Notes: generated by a model from the sequence alone, not told the origin. A stretch of DNA of 64,000 nt from Tenebrio molitor (GCF_963966145.1 NC_091053.1:15128001-15192000), one strand, 5' to 3'; shown: positions 46,935 to 58,249, numbered from the stretch's first letter. Numbers and translations are program-made.

Positions 46935-48310
46935 TCACAGGATAATAGCATTCTTCTCGAGCGTATTCAGTAAATTGCTTTTATTGTGACTTGTAGCATT
47001 AGATTTGTCATAGTAATCCGGAAATGACATCATCTCGAGACGAAGACCCTCCAGCTTAATTATTAAAAATACGTAAAACTCAAGAGATGGGGATATTACA
47101 TGCCAGCATCAGAATCTCGACGGGATTGCTTCATTTTCTTGGCCTTTACCAGACGTTACCTGTAAAATAATAATTAGGAAAATTAGTTGTTCCAAGTTTC
47201 TATAATCTACAGACGGGTAATGGATGCGGGTCGCGATTAAACGAGGAGGTGGTGTTTTTTATTAAACTTTATAATTTCTAAAGTTTGAGAATACGGTAAT
47301 GGCAGTCCGGGCGGGGCGCTGTCTAAGCTTTTGTAAAAAAATCAAACCATTAACCGTCAAACTCGATTTAATTAACAGCACTTCAGCCAATATTTGTGCG
47401 TGAAATATGTGAAATCACGCGATTCGGCTCCGAATTTCTCCGTTTCCTTTCACGACGAGCCGCCACTGGTTTTCACTTATTCAAGATAATCGAACAGTCC
47501 GTTAAAAAACGGAAATATGCCGTGGAATGAATGGTATTACACCTGTTAGTCTTTATTGTTATTAGCTGCCTGACACGTGCAGACGTCTTTTACGTGTCGG
47601 AAAATTGATTTTCTCGCAACATAACCTCAAATTTGACGTGACCAGTTTTTCGATAACAATTCACATTCGATGCAGATTTGTCGTGGCAAATGCTTGCAAA
47701 ACACCGAATCAAGGGGGCGAACAACACGTACCTGTCCCACTAACTGACGGTAGAATGAAAACTGAATAAAAGTCGAGAGAATGTCGATCCCCCTTTGTTG
47801 TGAAATCTGCCAAAACGGCAATGCTTGTTTTATGAGAATGCTGCCTCGATGTCAGGGCGGTGAAGGCAAATGCTTCAGATTATCCAAAAATCGAATTTTT
47901 CATTCAACTTTATTGAGGAACATAACCTCACATTTGACACTTAACATGTTTAGATCCCAAATTGTTGTTCAAGTTTCTTAGTACACTTAAAATGTTAACA
48001 AAGCATGAGCTTTTATGCAATTTAAATAGTATCGCTTACTTGAAAAGCACTGAACCGCTTATTTACTAGATTTAGGTAATGAAATCGGAGATAACCTCAA
48101 ATTTGACATATCTTGCATCAACACGATGTACAGTCTAAGACAAACATTATGAATGACGTTGTTGGTGAAATTATGAGAAAAGGGAAGAAAGAAAGAAGGT
48201 GTGACTGTCTAGCTAGAGTATGAAGACACTTTTGTGCCAACCCCTAAATACATTTTTTTGAGAGATAACCTCAAATTTGAAACTAGCTAATTGTTGGCAC
48301 GAATCAGTTA
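46935..48310 (+). repeat. Paralogous block 1 with AACATAACCTCA motifs
   Basis: Begins with TCAGTAAATTGCTTTTATTG, TAGCATTAGATTTGTCATAG and TAATCCGGAAATGACATCAT. After a less conserved spacer come GACGAGCCGCC, TTAGTCTTTATTGTTATTAG, GTGCAGACGTCTTTTACGTG and four AACATAACCTCA or ATAACCTCAAATTTGA motifs (47621, 47922, 48090, 48261). Blocks 2 (50.3 kb) and 3 (53.6 kb) have the same order of parts. No coding signal. Confidence 0.8.
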
Positions 48311-50285
48311 CAGAGCATTAAAAAGCGAAGTAATTGGTAACGTACACCTGTTCCAACTTGGAAAATGTGAAAAAAATCAATGTAATGACTGTATATTTCT
48401 CGTTTTCGTCCCCACGGGCGGGAGCACAGTTTAATACAATTTGCAATCGATCCCCTCGCCGGAAAAATTTCCCGTTTACATATTTACCGTTCGTTCGAGA
48501 GCGCACCGCAGAAATTACACTTCAGAATAAACATCTTATCTATTTTCGTTAAAGATTAAGTTGTTTACGGAGCTCCGTACTGACAAACATAATGTACAAC
48601 ACGGAAAAATCCCTTAAGACGTTCAAATTGCGTCGAATACATAAATGAAAGGCGACGACGACACGTTTTCTGCGGCTCCTCGACAACACAATATTTTATA
48701 AATATGTCAAGCGTAAGATATTGCCGCTCGCCAAGATGAATAGCTCACCGGCAACACCTCTGACTTACACAAATTGAGGGGCGTCGAAAGCACACATTCA
48801 ATAATGCGCACCGCACTAGTATAAACTCGCCAAGAAGGGGGTGAAAGATTGACGAGGTGCAGTGGATATTGTGCATTTGTGCAAGCCGAACCGCTCCAGT
48901 ACGGTCACGTAAATGGGGTGTTTTTGTGGCTTGCGCCGAGAATTGATAAGTGTACACCTAAAAGTACACCCGTGTAGGGTAGTTTTTGGGGGAAAAAGAA
49001 GATTATTCGAAGCGGCGACTCGAGAGAGCTTTTTAATGAAAGCAGAAGAATTTTCAAAGAATTATTTATGATTGTTCATTTTTCAAATTCCATTTTACGT
49101 CGTAACACAAACCGTCAATAATAATTTATTACCAGGCGATTTGGTAGATTCATTTTGACACAAGATCTGTGATTTTTTTTTGGAATTAGCGATAATTTCC
49201 AACGTGTCGCCGAAGCGGCGCCATCAATTGTCAAAAGAGCGCATGTCGTAGTGACCCGTTGAAAAGTTGTTAAATCATCGTTTTGCGTCGGGAATTAAAA
49301 AAGCGCGATCCAATCACGAACTAATTTGGAGTTTTCTGAAGAGTTTCGACAGGATGACCATCGGCGCCGGTATCGATCGGCCAGATTGCATCCCATTAAA
49401 ATTTACATGCGAATTGCTTTGTCCCAGCAGAAGTGGACGACACCCTCTGATGTTTATTAATCAAGTTGGGAGATGTACCCGGCGTGAAATGTAACAATTG
49501 TAGACGACTTCAAAGAGGTGGTCCCCGCAGGAACGCAGAGCATTTTTTCAGCAGACCCATTGACACGGCGCTAATCAGACCGGCTTTGATCTTCCGTGAC
49601 TTGTGTCGGTCGAAAATAAATTCGACCAAATCACGGTGAAAGAACAAATTAACGGTTCGGTTTTGTGCGGAATAAATTTCCAACCGGATCGCAACGACCT
49701 GATGAAAAGCGCTTTATTTTCATAATTATTTGTGTGCGCCGCGGTTCGCTTGCATTTGATGTTGTGGCCTATCGATTTTATTGTTTGTTCTCTGTGCAGA
49801 GTTGGTGCACCTGCGACCAGGATCGGGACCAATTGGAAATAATCTAATTGTTGGCGTCGTGCTAACGTGGACGTTTAGCTAGGAAATTTTACAACAGACA
49901 GGCGTGCCAACAGCGCGCGACGAAACAACGAAATCGGTGTAGCTTTGCAGGTTATCGTGGAAATTTACGTCCAACTGAGCGGAGCGTGTCGCCGTACAAA
50001 TTGTATTAAACTGTGGGCAGTTCATGACAGTTGTCACGAGGGTGGCAATGTTTTTAATTAATAACGCTAATGTACAGGTGCGTTTGTTTGCGGCCCAATT
50101 CACAACAGACTGTCGGGGACAGTTGACAGGTGTGAGTTTGAGGTTACGTGACAGACAAGTTTTCGTTACGTGTTTTTTGTGCGGGTTTGTGCCAAGTTTG
50201 TCGGTAGTAATTAAAGCGCGCTTTATCCCGGATTTTAAGAGGATCTGGACGTCGGAGTCTTGAGCGAATCTGCACCCCAGAGAAT
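48311..50285. other. Apparently single-copy DNA between blocks
   Basis: More balanced composition, no recognised gene. Open frames of 60-85 codons occur on both strands. Confidence 0.4.
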
Positions 50286-50289
50286 TGGC

Positions 50290-51320
50290 GGGGTAGTTTT
50301 CCCTAGCGCGTTCGGTGAATTGCTTTTATTGCTGTAGCATTAGACTTGTCATAATAATCCGGAAATGACATCATCTTAAAGTCACGAAAGCTCCCTCTTA
50401 ATTGCTTGAAATGCGCAATACGCGCTTGAGCTTTTCAGAGGAGTAAAAGTCAAAAGTGGAATTACTTGTTAAGCTCTCCGGTTAAGTATGTTCCAAGTTT
50501 TTTATTTCTTGTAATAAACTTCTCGGTTTCGAAGGTTCTTAAGGTTTTACTTTATGTGACAAGTACAATTTGACGGCAAACTTCAGGGAATTAATCAATA
50601 TAATTTGTTACACATTTAGAAGAAATAGAAAAAATTTACTTGTAAAATAAAAAAAAAAAAAACAAAAAAATTAAAATTACCGATACATTCTACACATAGA
50701 AGAACTAGGAAGAGAGATTTTTTAATACATACAAATTTTGATTTTAGTGGGAATTTTTTCTTTTGCTTTCCAGACGAGCCGCCTATGGACTTTACTTTGA
50801 ATTGAATGAAACCTCTATTAGTCTTTATCGTTATCAGATGCCTGCAACATTTTTACGTCTTACGTGTTAAAAAAATTTCTGCCAACATAACCTCAAATGT
50901 GGCGTGGCTAGTTTTTCAATAAGAATTCACTTTTTATGCACATTTATCGTCAAAAATGCTTACAAAATGTCAAATAAAGAAAGAAAATAACAATTCGGAC
51001 CTGTCCTACTTACAAACTGGAAGTATGGGGTGTTCATTTAAATTTCCGTTCAAAATTGGCGTTGAAGAGTGGATTGTGAACGCACCACTCCTGTAAAAAC
51101 TTAAGATTTAAACAGCTGATCCGTGACCCGTCATCGGTAGTGCGTTCACAATCGACTCTTCAACGCCAACTTTGACCGGAAAGTTAAATGAACATCTGAT
51201 ACATATTAAAAAAAAAATTAAAAAACAATATCAAGAAAATTTAGAACTGTTCGTTATAAAATCGCCTCCAATCGGCAATGCTTGATTTTTTAAATGCTCC
51301 AAATTTTCCGCTACAGAAAA
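50290..51320 (+). repeat. Paralogous block 2 with AACATAACCTCA motif
   Basis: Starts TCGGTGAATTGCTTTTATTG, TAGCATTAGACTTGTCATAA, TAATCCGGAAATGACATCAT and AAAGTCACGAAAGCTC. Later it has GACGAGCCGCC, ATTAGTCTTTATCGTTATCA, CCAACATAACCTCAAATGTG, TTTTTCAATAAGAATTCAC and finally TCGGCAATGCTTGATTTTT. A MITE (51026-51199) interrupts it. Confidence 0.8.
51026..51199. mobile_element. Short MITE, GTTCATTTAA ends
   Basis: TGGGGTGTTCATTTAAATTT and its partner AAGTTAAATGAACATCTGA are flanked by TA (51024-51025, 51200-51201). The arms extend about 60 bp (GGCGTTGAAGAGTGGATTGT with ACAATCGACTCTTCAACGCC). The centre is CTTAAGATTTAAACAGC. 174 bp. Confidence 0.88.
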
Positions 51321-53635
51321 CGTGTTTTAACACCGAAATCGAAATTCAAACAAATTTACCTGTATAGCAAAAAATCCATTTTGTAAGAATCTGGTTGTTT
51401 CACGTTTTTAGGTAGCTTAGTTTTGGAGATATGAACGGTTTTAGGAAAATCTTTCCTATTTTTTTTAAGCCATTACGCAACGTTTTTCGCCAAAATTGCA
51501 GAGAGAAAAGTTGTTGCTTTTGATGAGTTCTATTATCAGTGAAAATTAATGCACTTTTTTCTGTTACACCCTGTATTTTTTTTACTTGTTGTCTTCCACT
51601 GTTAAATAACTGTCTAGATTTTTTTTGTTTAAATTTATCCAGCCTGATCGCTAGAACGTGTCCTTTGTTTTCGATTTCTCATCTCATCGACCGCTCCTAT
51701 TCCAAACTAGAAAAATAATTGGCTGCCACCATTTCACGCATCTGCTACCCCTTTCATTTTTCCCGTTGGTTCGCGCGAGGGTCGCATTCTCCCCGCCGCG
51801 TCCCACCCTCAGGTGTAAATGGGCAAGCTGGGCAACAACAGATATTAATTAAGATAAACAAGTCGCGAAAAAAGACGAACCCCTGCATTGTATGGAAAAT
51901 TTGCATAGCGCACGTTGCCGGTGCGGATGATCATCCCCCAGAACCGGTGTCGGGGGTTGGACGCGTATTGTTGCGGGATTAGTGTATTCAGACGGTCGTG
52001 TTTATTAAAATAGTGGAACCGATGTCGCACAAAGCCGCTCGTTGCGATGGGGTTGTTGCAAATTATCACAATTGGGGTTGGTTTGTTTGAAAGTTGTCCG
52101 AGTCGAGTTCGTTCGCTTTTTGTTGCAAATTTTGCACGAAAAATGCGAATTGATCTGGTGCCGGGTGCGACTCGTTGTGATGATGGACCGAATATGGGAG
52201 GGAGGGGCTTGGTAAAATGGGGTCTGGCACGCGTCCAATATTATTTTAGCCGAAGTGTACACGCCGATAAATATTTTCTATTACAATAATGTAATTTCCG
52301 ACGCACGATTATAACTCAATAACAGATTAAATCAGTCAGTCGGAATCATGTCCTGGACGAAATTCAAAAGACAGGATATTGCGTGGGGGAGCAATTTATG
52401 TGATTCAGAACGGGATGCTTGATTAAAACGACAAAGTTATCAATTGAAAAACTTGTTTTAGAAATTTTGTTCGGCACGGACATGAGAATTTGGACATAAT
52501 AATAATAATAATAATAATAATTGTAGTGGGGTAAACATTGTAGAAACATTTCTTTCGGGAAGGTTTAATTAAGCGGTGGAAACAATTTTCCCAAAGTCAC
52601 TCGTCCATTCTGACATCTCTTTAAGTCCTTTGTGACAAACACGGATTTCACTTGAAAGATTTAGAACTCTTGCATCTGACACATTCCATCCAGCATCCAG
52701 GTGTAGACCCGACCCCTAAAGCGTGCGACTTCTCATTCCGACAGAACCGAGACGATCCCATTTCGATGCGGTTCGATTTGTCCCATTTTTTTTTGCTGCA
52801 GACAAGTTATATTTACGTTTTTGAATTGTACCTTCCGAACGGTCGGCGCACACGACGTAAATAAACGTCGGAATTTAACGAGAAGAGAACAAGAGTCGGG
52901 ACACAATGGGCTAGACCGTTTCCTCTGTTATTGCGCCCTACCCCTTTCGATGCATAATGCGAACGCACAATCAAACTGTTATTATCTGGGGTGTAACACC
53001 ACATAATGGACCCACACTCGATCACAATGACGTCGGATGAATGGTCGTGATTCGGTTTTAATGGAGTGATTGACGGGCGGTACCGGTTCCGGTGGAGTGG
53101 ACACGAGAGTACCCAGATGGTACTCGCGACGAAATCTTCGTAGACCACCGAGAGTTACTCGCGCCCTCCCTCTAGGAACAATACCGTTTAATGTGGCAAC
53201 GGTGAGCATCAGTGAACTCGTTATTAATTTACGATGCACCGGTGGCACCATGAAACGTGATCTACCCCAAGATGGATAACGTTGTGCGGGTTTATTGTAT
53301 GCTGGAGCATCTACGCTGACAAAGGCTCCAGGTAAAGGATTTGAATATAATGAGATCTACTCGGTTATGTAACAATGGGGACATTATTTGTAATGGATTC
53401 TAGTCGAGTGGTGTACGAGGTTGGCTAAATTGCGACTGTCACCTGGGGATTTGTACGTTTTTTAGTACCGGAGCGGAGTGGGTTAAATATAGTGTAGATG
53501 GGTTTTTGTTTCGTTTTACATTGTTTTTCTCGTCGACTTGCCGTTCCATCTGATCTGTTGGATCAGCAACAGTTTAATAGCAATAATTTTAACTAACGAA
53601 CATCTGTCATAGACCTGTCTGTCGTTAAGTTTACC
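51321..53635. other. No gene supported
   Basis: Mixed, apparently single-copy sequence with overlapping open frames on both strands (51.7-52.3 kb and 52.8-53.3 kb). The 89-codon minus frame at 52982-53251 has no convincing domain. Confidence 0.4.
52499..52522. repeat. (AAT)n microsatellite
   Basis: An uninterrupted run of eight ATA/AAT units is visible. Confidence 0.9.
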
Positions 53636-53639
53636 GGAC

Positions 53640-54925
53640 AGTTTGATAATAAATGTTATTTGAGCAACAGCTGAAGCGTGGTGGATGACCAGTAGTCAGA
53701 AATGACGTCATCATAAAGCCACGAAAGCTCTTTTAACTCCATCGATACGCCGGAGCTTTTCAGGACAGGAGTTGAGTAATTTCCAAGTTTTTTTAATTGA
53801 TGCAGTAAAAACTTCTTGGTTTAAAAAAGAAATGATACATCTTTCATTCCTCCGAGGAAGTGGTGGCTGCTGAGGCTTTCCAGAGCCTTTTCAGCCACAC
53901 TGACGGGAAGATTCGGGATGGGTACGGTGAGGATGGGTGCGAAAGGAAGGTGGTAGGTACTGAGGGGTTATAATACTGACCCAGCATTCGCTTTATCTGT
54001 GATATGACACCTGTGCTTATACCAAGATGTGATGGTGTGGGAAAACCCCTGTAAAAAATCCACACCAGATCAGGCGGCACCGGGGTTAGAACCCAGGACC
54101 TCTCGAATGCAAAGTGGCGCGCTAGGCGCTTGGCCACGATGCTCGGTTTGGTTTAAAATACATATTTGGGGATTACAAGTACATCAAAACTATAATTTTT
54201 TATGTTAGAAAAATGCACAAAACAAATATAAATTGTCTGTGCGTGCTGCACGTGGGCGGCTTGGGTGGAATTTTTTTTTCTTCTAGACCTGTGGATGTCA
54301 ATTATTCACAATTATTGACCACTCTTTATGAACCGGAAATATAATATAAAGGGGTTTTAAAAACCTCATAGTCTTTATCTTTATTATCTGTCTGAAACGT
54401 GCAGACGTCTTTTACGTATTGGAAAATCGATTTTCTATCAACATAACCTCAAATTTGACGTGACTGGTTTTTCAATAACAATTCACATTTAATTCAAATT
54501 TTTCGTTAAAGGTGCCGAATAACGAAGGAAATAACGATTCGTCTCGTTCATCCAACTGGAAGTACAAAAAATTTAAAAAATTCAAAAGAATTTAATCCTG
54601 CTGGGGAAAATGGAAACAGCAATTCTTGATTTTTGCGAATGTCCTGTCATAAACGGGGATGCGAATCCAAATTCTTAAATTTTTTGGAAATTCCATTTTT
54701 CCTTAATATTTTTTTAACATAACCTCAAATTTGATTCGTTACAAGTTTAAATCACCAATTTATTATTCAAGTTTAAAGTCTTTACAAAACACGATTTTTA
54801 ATATGATTTTAATATGAAACCGTTTATTTATTTATAAATTTTATAAAATCGTACATAACCTCAAATGTGAAATTGTTTTCATCAACAGAGTGTACAGTCT
54901 ATGACAAACAAGCATTGAAGACACA
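53640..54925 (+). repeat. Paralogous block 3 with AACATAACCTCA motifs
   Basis: It has AATGACGTCATCATAAAGCC and ACGAAAGCTC at its start, like block 2. Later it has ATAGTCTTTATCTTTATTAT, GTGCAGACGTCTTTTACG, TCAACATAACCTCAAATTTG, and further motifs at 54718 and 54853. The last is followed by GTGTACAGTCTATGACAAAC as in block 1. A SINE (53827-54147) splits it. Without that SINE, the spacing from block 2 is about 3.24 kb, nearly equal to block 1 to 2 (3.26 kb). Confidence 0.8.
53827..54147 (-). mobile_element. tRNA-derived SINE with perfect 11-bp target duplication
   Basis: The minus strand starts with a tRNA-like head. The A box is TGGCCAAGCGCC, and the B box GGTTCTAACCC follows about 35 nt later. 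A body with TTTTTTACAGGGGTTTTCCC follows, and a short T-rich tail ends near ATCATTTCTTT. TTGGTTTAAAA flanks both sides (53816-53826 and 54148-54158). The target lies within paralogous block 3. Length 321 bp. The perfect duplication suggests a comparatively recent insertion. Confidence 0.85.
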
Positions 54926-54960
54926 TTTTTTTTATTCAAGAGTGTGGTAGGGGTATTTTA

Positions 54961-55022
54961 CAGCGCGTAAAGTAGGTTTCAGGCTCGAGGCGAAGCTGAG
55001 GGCCTGATTAGTTTGAGCGCTG
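54961..55022. repeat. Palindrome with CTCGAGGCGAAGCTGAG loop
   Basis: CAGCGC at 54961 pairs with GCGCTG at the end, and CAGGCTC pairs loosely with GGGCCTG inside. The loop phrase CGAGGCGAAGCTGAG closely resembles ACGAAGCGGAGCTGAG in the 21.3-kb palindrome. Confidence 0.6.
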
Positions 55023-55559
55023 TTAGAAACCTCTCTCATTCTAACAGCAAAACCTAAGATAAATCAGCATTCTCGTTGTCTTTTAGTTCATGACAACTCC
55101 GACATGGCAAAACTGGCACTTCCATCGTCCCCCGGTAATAAGTTGCCCGTTGAACGGCGAAAACAATGGCCACAAACTCAGTTGGTTTTGATTTATCTCG
55201 GTGCATATCGTGGCGTTTTGCTCTCGGAGCAATTGAAACCGTGTTGGCCAGACTGGAAAAATCGGCTCGGTACAAATCAAGCCATATTTATAGTTATTAA
55301 GAGTCGCCGCCGCCTCCTCCCCTGAGCCCACATCGGCGCGCATACCATTATTAGATAAAACAGAAACGAGCGGGAGCAGAAACAAAAGTCAGAAGTTATT
55401 TATTTAACTGCATTACTTAGGCGGAATTTACGGTGGTGTGGCCGTCCGAGACAAAAAGTCCATTTATGGGCGAGAGAATACTTTCGTGATTCACGTTCGC
55501 CGGGGCGCGCGCTTTCATTCCGCTCGAAAGCCTAAATGGGAACTAATTTAATTTTACCT

Positions 55560-55720
55560 AATTGACTCTACCTGCGTTTAAGACGCAACGGAAGAGGAAT
55601 AATTGCTGTGATCTCGGAAATTGTGTGTGTTCGTAAGATGATTTGCGACTTTCAATTAAGTCGTTAATGTAAATCGAGGAAATTGGACGAATTCGTGATT
55701 GAGTCGTTCGTGGGGGACCA
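55560..55720 (-). pseudogene. Non-LTR reverse-transcriptase relic (motif block B and following)
   Basis: The minus-strand frame reads TTQSRIRPISSIYINDLIES, matching the PQGS-x-LGPLLF-x-IYINDL signature with a residue lost after Q. The IYINDL portion is intact. The residues after it show no FADD box. A decayed island. Confidence 0.6.
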
Positions 55721-55724
55721 AGGG

Positions 55725-56720
55725 GACACAGGTACGCCAGGATCAGGTTCATTGACAGTTGCCTCCGAGTCCGCCTCTTCACTTACGCGATCTCGACTTT
55801 TCTCGCCGATTCTACCACCTACGAGCATGAATCGTCCAGTTTTTTTCACTTAATAAATTCCGCAATCGAAGGTGACGGCACAGTCTTGACACTACCAAAA
55901 AGGAAAGAGGACAATGATGAGCGAAAAAATAAACTCGATATATATTTTTTTATTAGATGCTTCATCGACAACATTTCTTTTAGAGCGCTGTATACTTTGA
56001 TGAACAATAGGTTATTCAGGATGTGACAATATTTTATGTGCGATGCTTCAAATTGACACATAAGATGTTAAACTTGATAGATTTAAAACTCGCCACAACA
56101 GAAATCTATCTCTCCTTTTAGGAGTTTGTTTAACGTAGCTGTAAAGCACAGCCTATGAAGATCAATTAAACAGTGCAGAGAGTCAGTTGCTTCATAATTC
56201 GAACAAATATTGTCAGAAGTAAAGCAGGTTAATAACCTTGTATAGTATGTTCATTGTAAAAATGGGGATAAGTCGTAAAATCTACCTGGTTTGACACTTG
56301 TCCATAAACCGGAGAATCTAAAGCTCTTTTATTGTTACGTTTAAGTCTTGTTTTATTGGAGCAGAAGCTGTGGTGCAGTTGTAGAGAAAGATGTTACTTG
56401 CAACAAATATATATTTTTTATTTGGTTGTTAGTCCGGATTGGTTGCTACAATGTATGAAAGATGAATGTTCTAAAATTACTCATGTCTGAATAAATTAAT
56501 AATAATGAAGTATTAATATGGACAGGAATCTTTTGGCTAATAACGAGCTTCGAAAAAAAATGTAATGTAATGTAATATTCAAATGTCAACAAAAATGTTT
56601 TACCTATAAGATTGATGTATTAAAAAATATAGGTAAAAAATGGAAGTTTTAATATTTTTTTAATACATAGATTAAAGTAGATTCCACCTTTGGAATTTTA
56701 AGAGAACCTTTAGATTACCC
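55725..56720. other. No gene seen
   Basis: AT-rich, unassigned. Confidence 0.4.
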
Positions 56721-56724
56721 AGGA

Positions 56725-56946
56725 ATGTTTGTCATGAAAAAGACAAAAACGAAACGTGGGTTGAAGAAGGGGGACATAGTTATTTACAGTAAGAGTGAGG
56801 AAGGTAAAGCTTTCGTTCACGCGAATTGCGAGGAAGCAATTCAAGTGAACGAAAACCGCCTTAGTCTCGAGTGCACTATGTATTTGGTTTTCTTCGATGA
56901 TACCTCCTTAGAAAGTGAGTCTGTAACTTTGTATTCAAAATTTTAA
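56725..56946 (+). CDS. 73-codon frame spanning repeat element copy B, unknown
   Basis: MFVMKKTKTKRGLKKGDIVI is followed by a region with the palindrome CTTTCGTTCAC...GTGAACGAAA in frame, and it ends SLESESVTLYSKF. Basic N terminus, acidic C terminus. In copy A (21.25 kb) the same segment is broken by stops and by the duplicated insertion. No family recognised. It may be a remnant of an element protein or a domesticated piece. Confidence 0.35.
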   Translation: MFVMKKTKTKRGLKKGDIVIYSKSEEGKAFVHANCEEAIQVNENRLSLECTMYLVFFDDTSLESESVTLYSKF

Positions 56947-57250
56947 ATAAAAATAAATCACATTTTTGGACGGATCTGTTGCTATGAAAAAAAAAAAAAT
57001 ACAAAATAAATAAAGTTCTGTAAAGTCAATAAAGTGATTCTGTACACGTTGTGGAAATGGATGATCAAGAATTAAATGTTCCTGATGACGTCCTGGAACT
57101 GCCGCGAGGTACCAAATGTCGCCTAAAAAATCAAAATCACGAATTGGAAAAATTTACGAGTGAATGAAAACCAGTGAGTGAAAGACAGTGAACGAAAAAC
57201 GATGAAGAAAAGTGAAGTGAACGAAAGAGAAATCTTCACCCACTGGTAAT
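56775..57250 (+). repeat. 0.55-kb repeat element, copy B
   Basis: Direct-orientation match to 21255-21835 but without the duplicated palindromic insertion. It has AATCACATTTTTGGACGGAT, GTCAATAAAGTG, a small frame at 57057-57167 and GTGAAGTGAACGAAAGAGAA near the end. Confidence 0.85.
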
Positions 57251-57299
57251 TACATACAAACTTCCTTTCTAGAGAGGTATCGAACAAAATAGTTCTTTT

Positions 57300-58200
57300 T
57301 TGAACCCGCCTTTGACTTTTGCCACTTTCCGGACTTCACCTCTTTTAACCGTTCCGTTCACAACGGACTTATGGATGCTCAAAAAATTCCCAAGAAATTA
57401 GCGCATGCATAAAAATGTATGAGAAAATCGCTTCTGGCAATGTTTTCCAGCTGAACCTGCTGATTCAGTCGTGACGAGGTCCCAAATTGGAAGTAATTTT
57501 GGTTTTTGAAAATTCGTGTCACAGTCGATTCCTACTTTGCCGGCCGTAATATCGAAAAACTGTCTTCACCAAGCGACTCAGAACGGTACTATTACGTAGG
57601 ATATAGCAAATCACTTTGTTTGGAGAATTTTAATTTTTTATGAAAATTTTCAGACCCTAAAAGAATGACATCCGTTGTCCGTGAAAATTTTTCAGTGAAA
57701 ACTGGCATATGGAAGTGTTTTGACGTAAACAAGATAAAATGAAATTATATATGAAGTATGGAGACAAATCTTTTTTTTATTAGTACATTTGATTTTTCGT
57801 CACTTTTTGGACATCCCTCCCTTTGTCCGGTCCACAGACTTACGGACAGTCAAAAAATTCTCACTTCTGCAGAAATAAATGACGAATCCGTCCCTGCTAC
57901 TGTTTTCCATCTAACTCGGTTGGTTCCATCGTGACGGGTTCTTTAAAATGTCCCCATGGTTTCTGAAAATTCCTGTTACCGTTGATTCCTACTTTGCCGA
58001 CAGGAATATCGAGAAGCTGAGTGCACCAAACGATTCAAAATGTCCTAGTTACTCAGAAACCGATGGGCCAAGGCGAACTTTTTTTTTTAATTCCAAAATT
58101 GATTGATTTCACACCAAAATGACGAAAACTGTTTTCCGCCAAAATTCAAAATGCTCACATATTTTCAGAAATTTGAAAACTGAACGGACAATGAAAGATT
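57300..58200 (+). repeat. Imperfect tandem duplication, about 457-bp period
   Basis: Two units share CACTTTCCGGAC or CACTTTTTGGAC, CGGACTTATGGA or AGACTTACGGAC, CTCAAAAAATTC or GTCAAAAAATTCTC, GTTTTCCA-CT, CGTGACG-G-TC, GATTCCTACTTTGCCG (57527 and 57984), AATATCGA-AA-CTG and CACCAA-CGA. It immediately follows repeat element copy B. No coding signal. Confidence 0.75.
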
Positions 58201-58249
58201 TGTCTTTGCATCAGACAAATAAATTCAGAATGATAAATGGTACAAAGTA

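Noticed and set aside
52982..53251. IVPRGRARVTLGG as another RT relic
   Set aside because: Only a vague resemblance to the GVPQGS block. Key residues do not match.
54072..54147. A functional tRNA gene on the minus strand
   Set aside because: A and B boxes are present but the acceptor stem does not pair and the sequence continues into a SINE body with target duplication.
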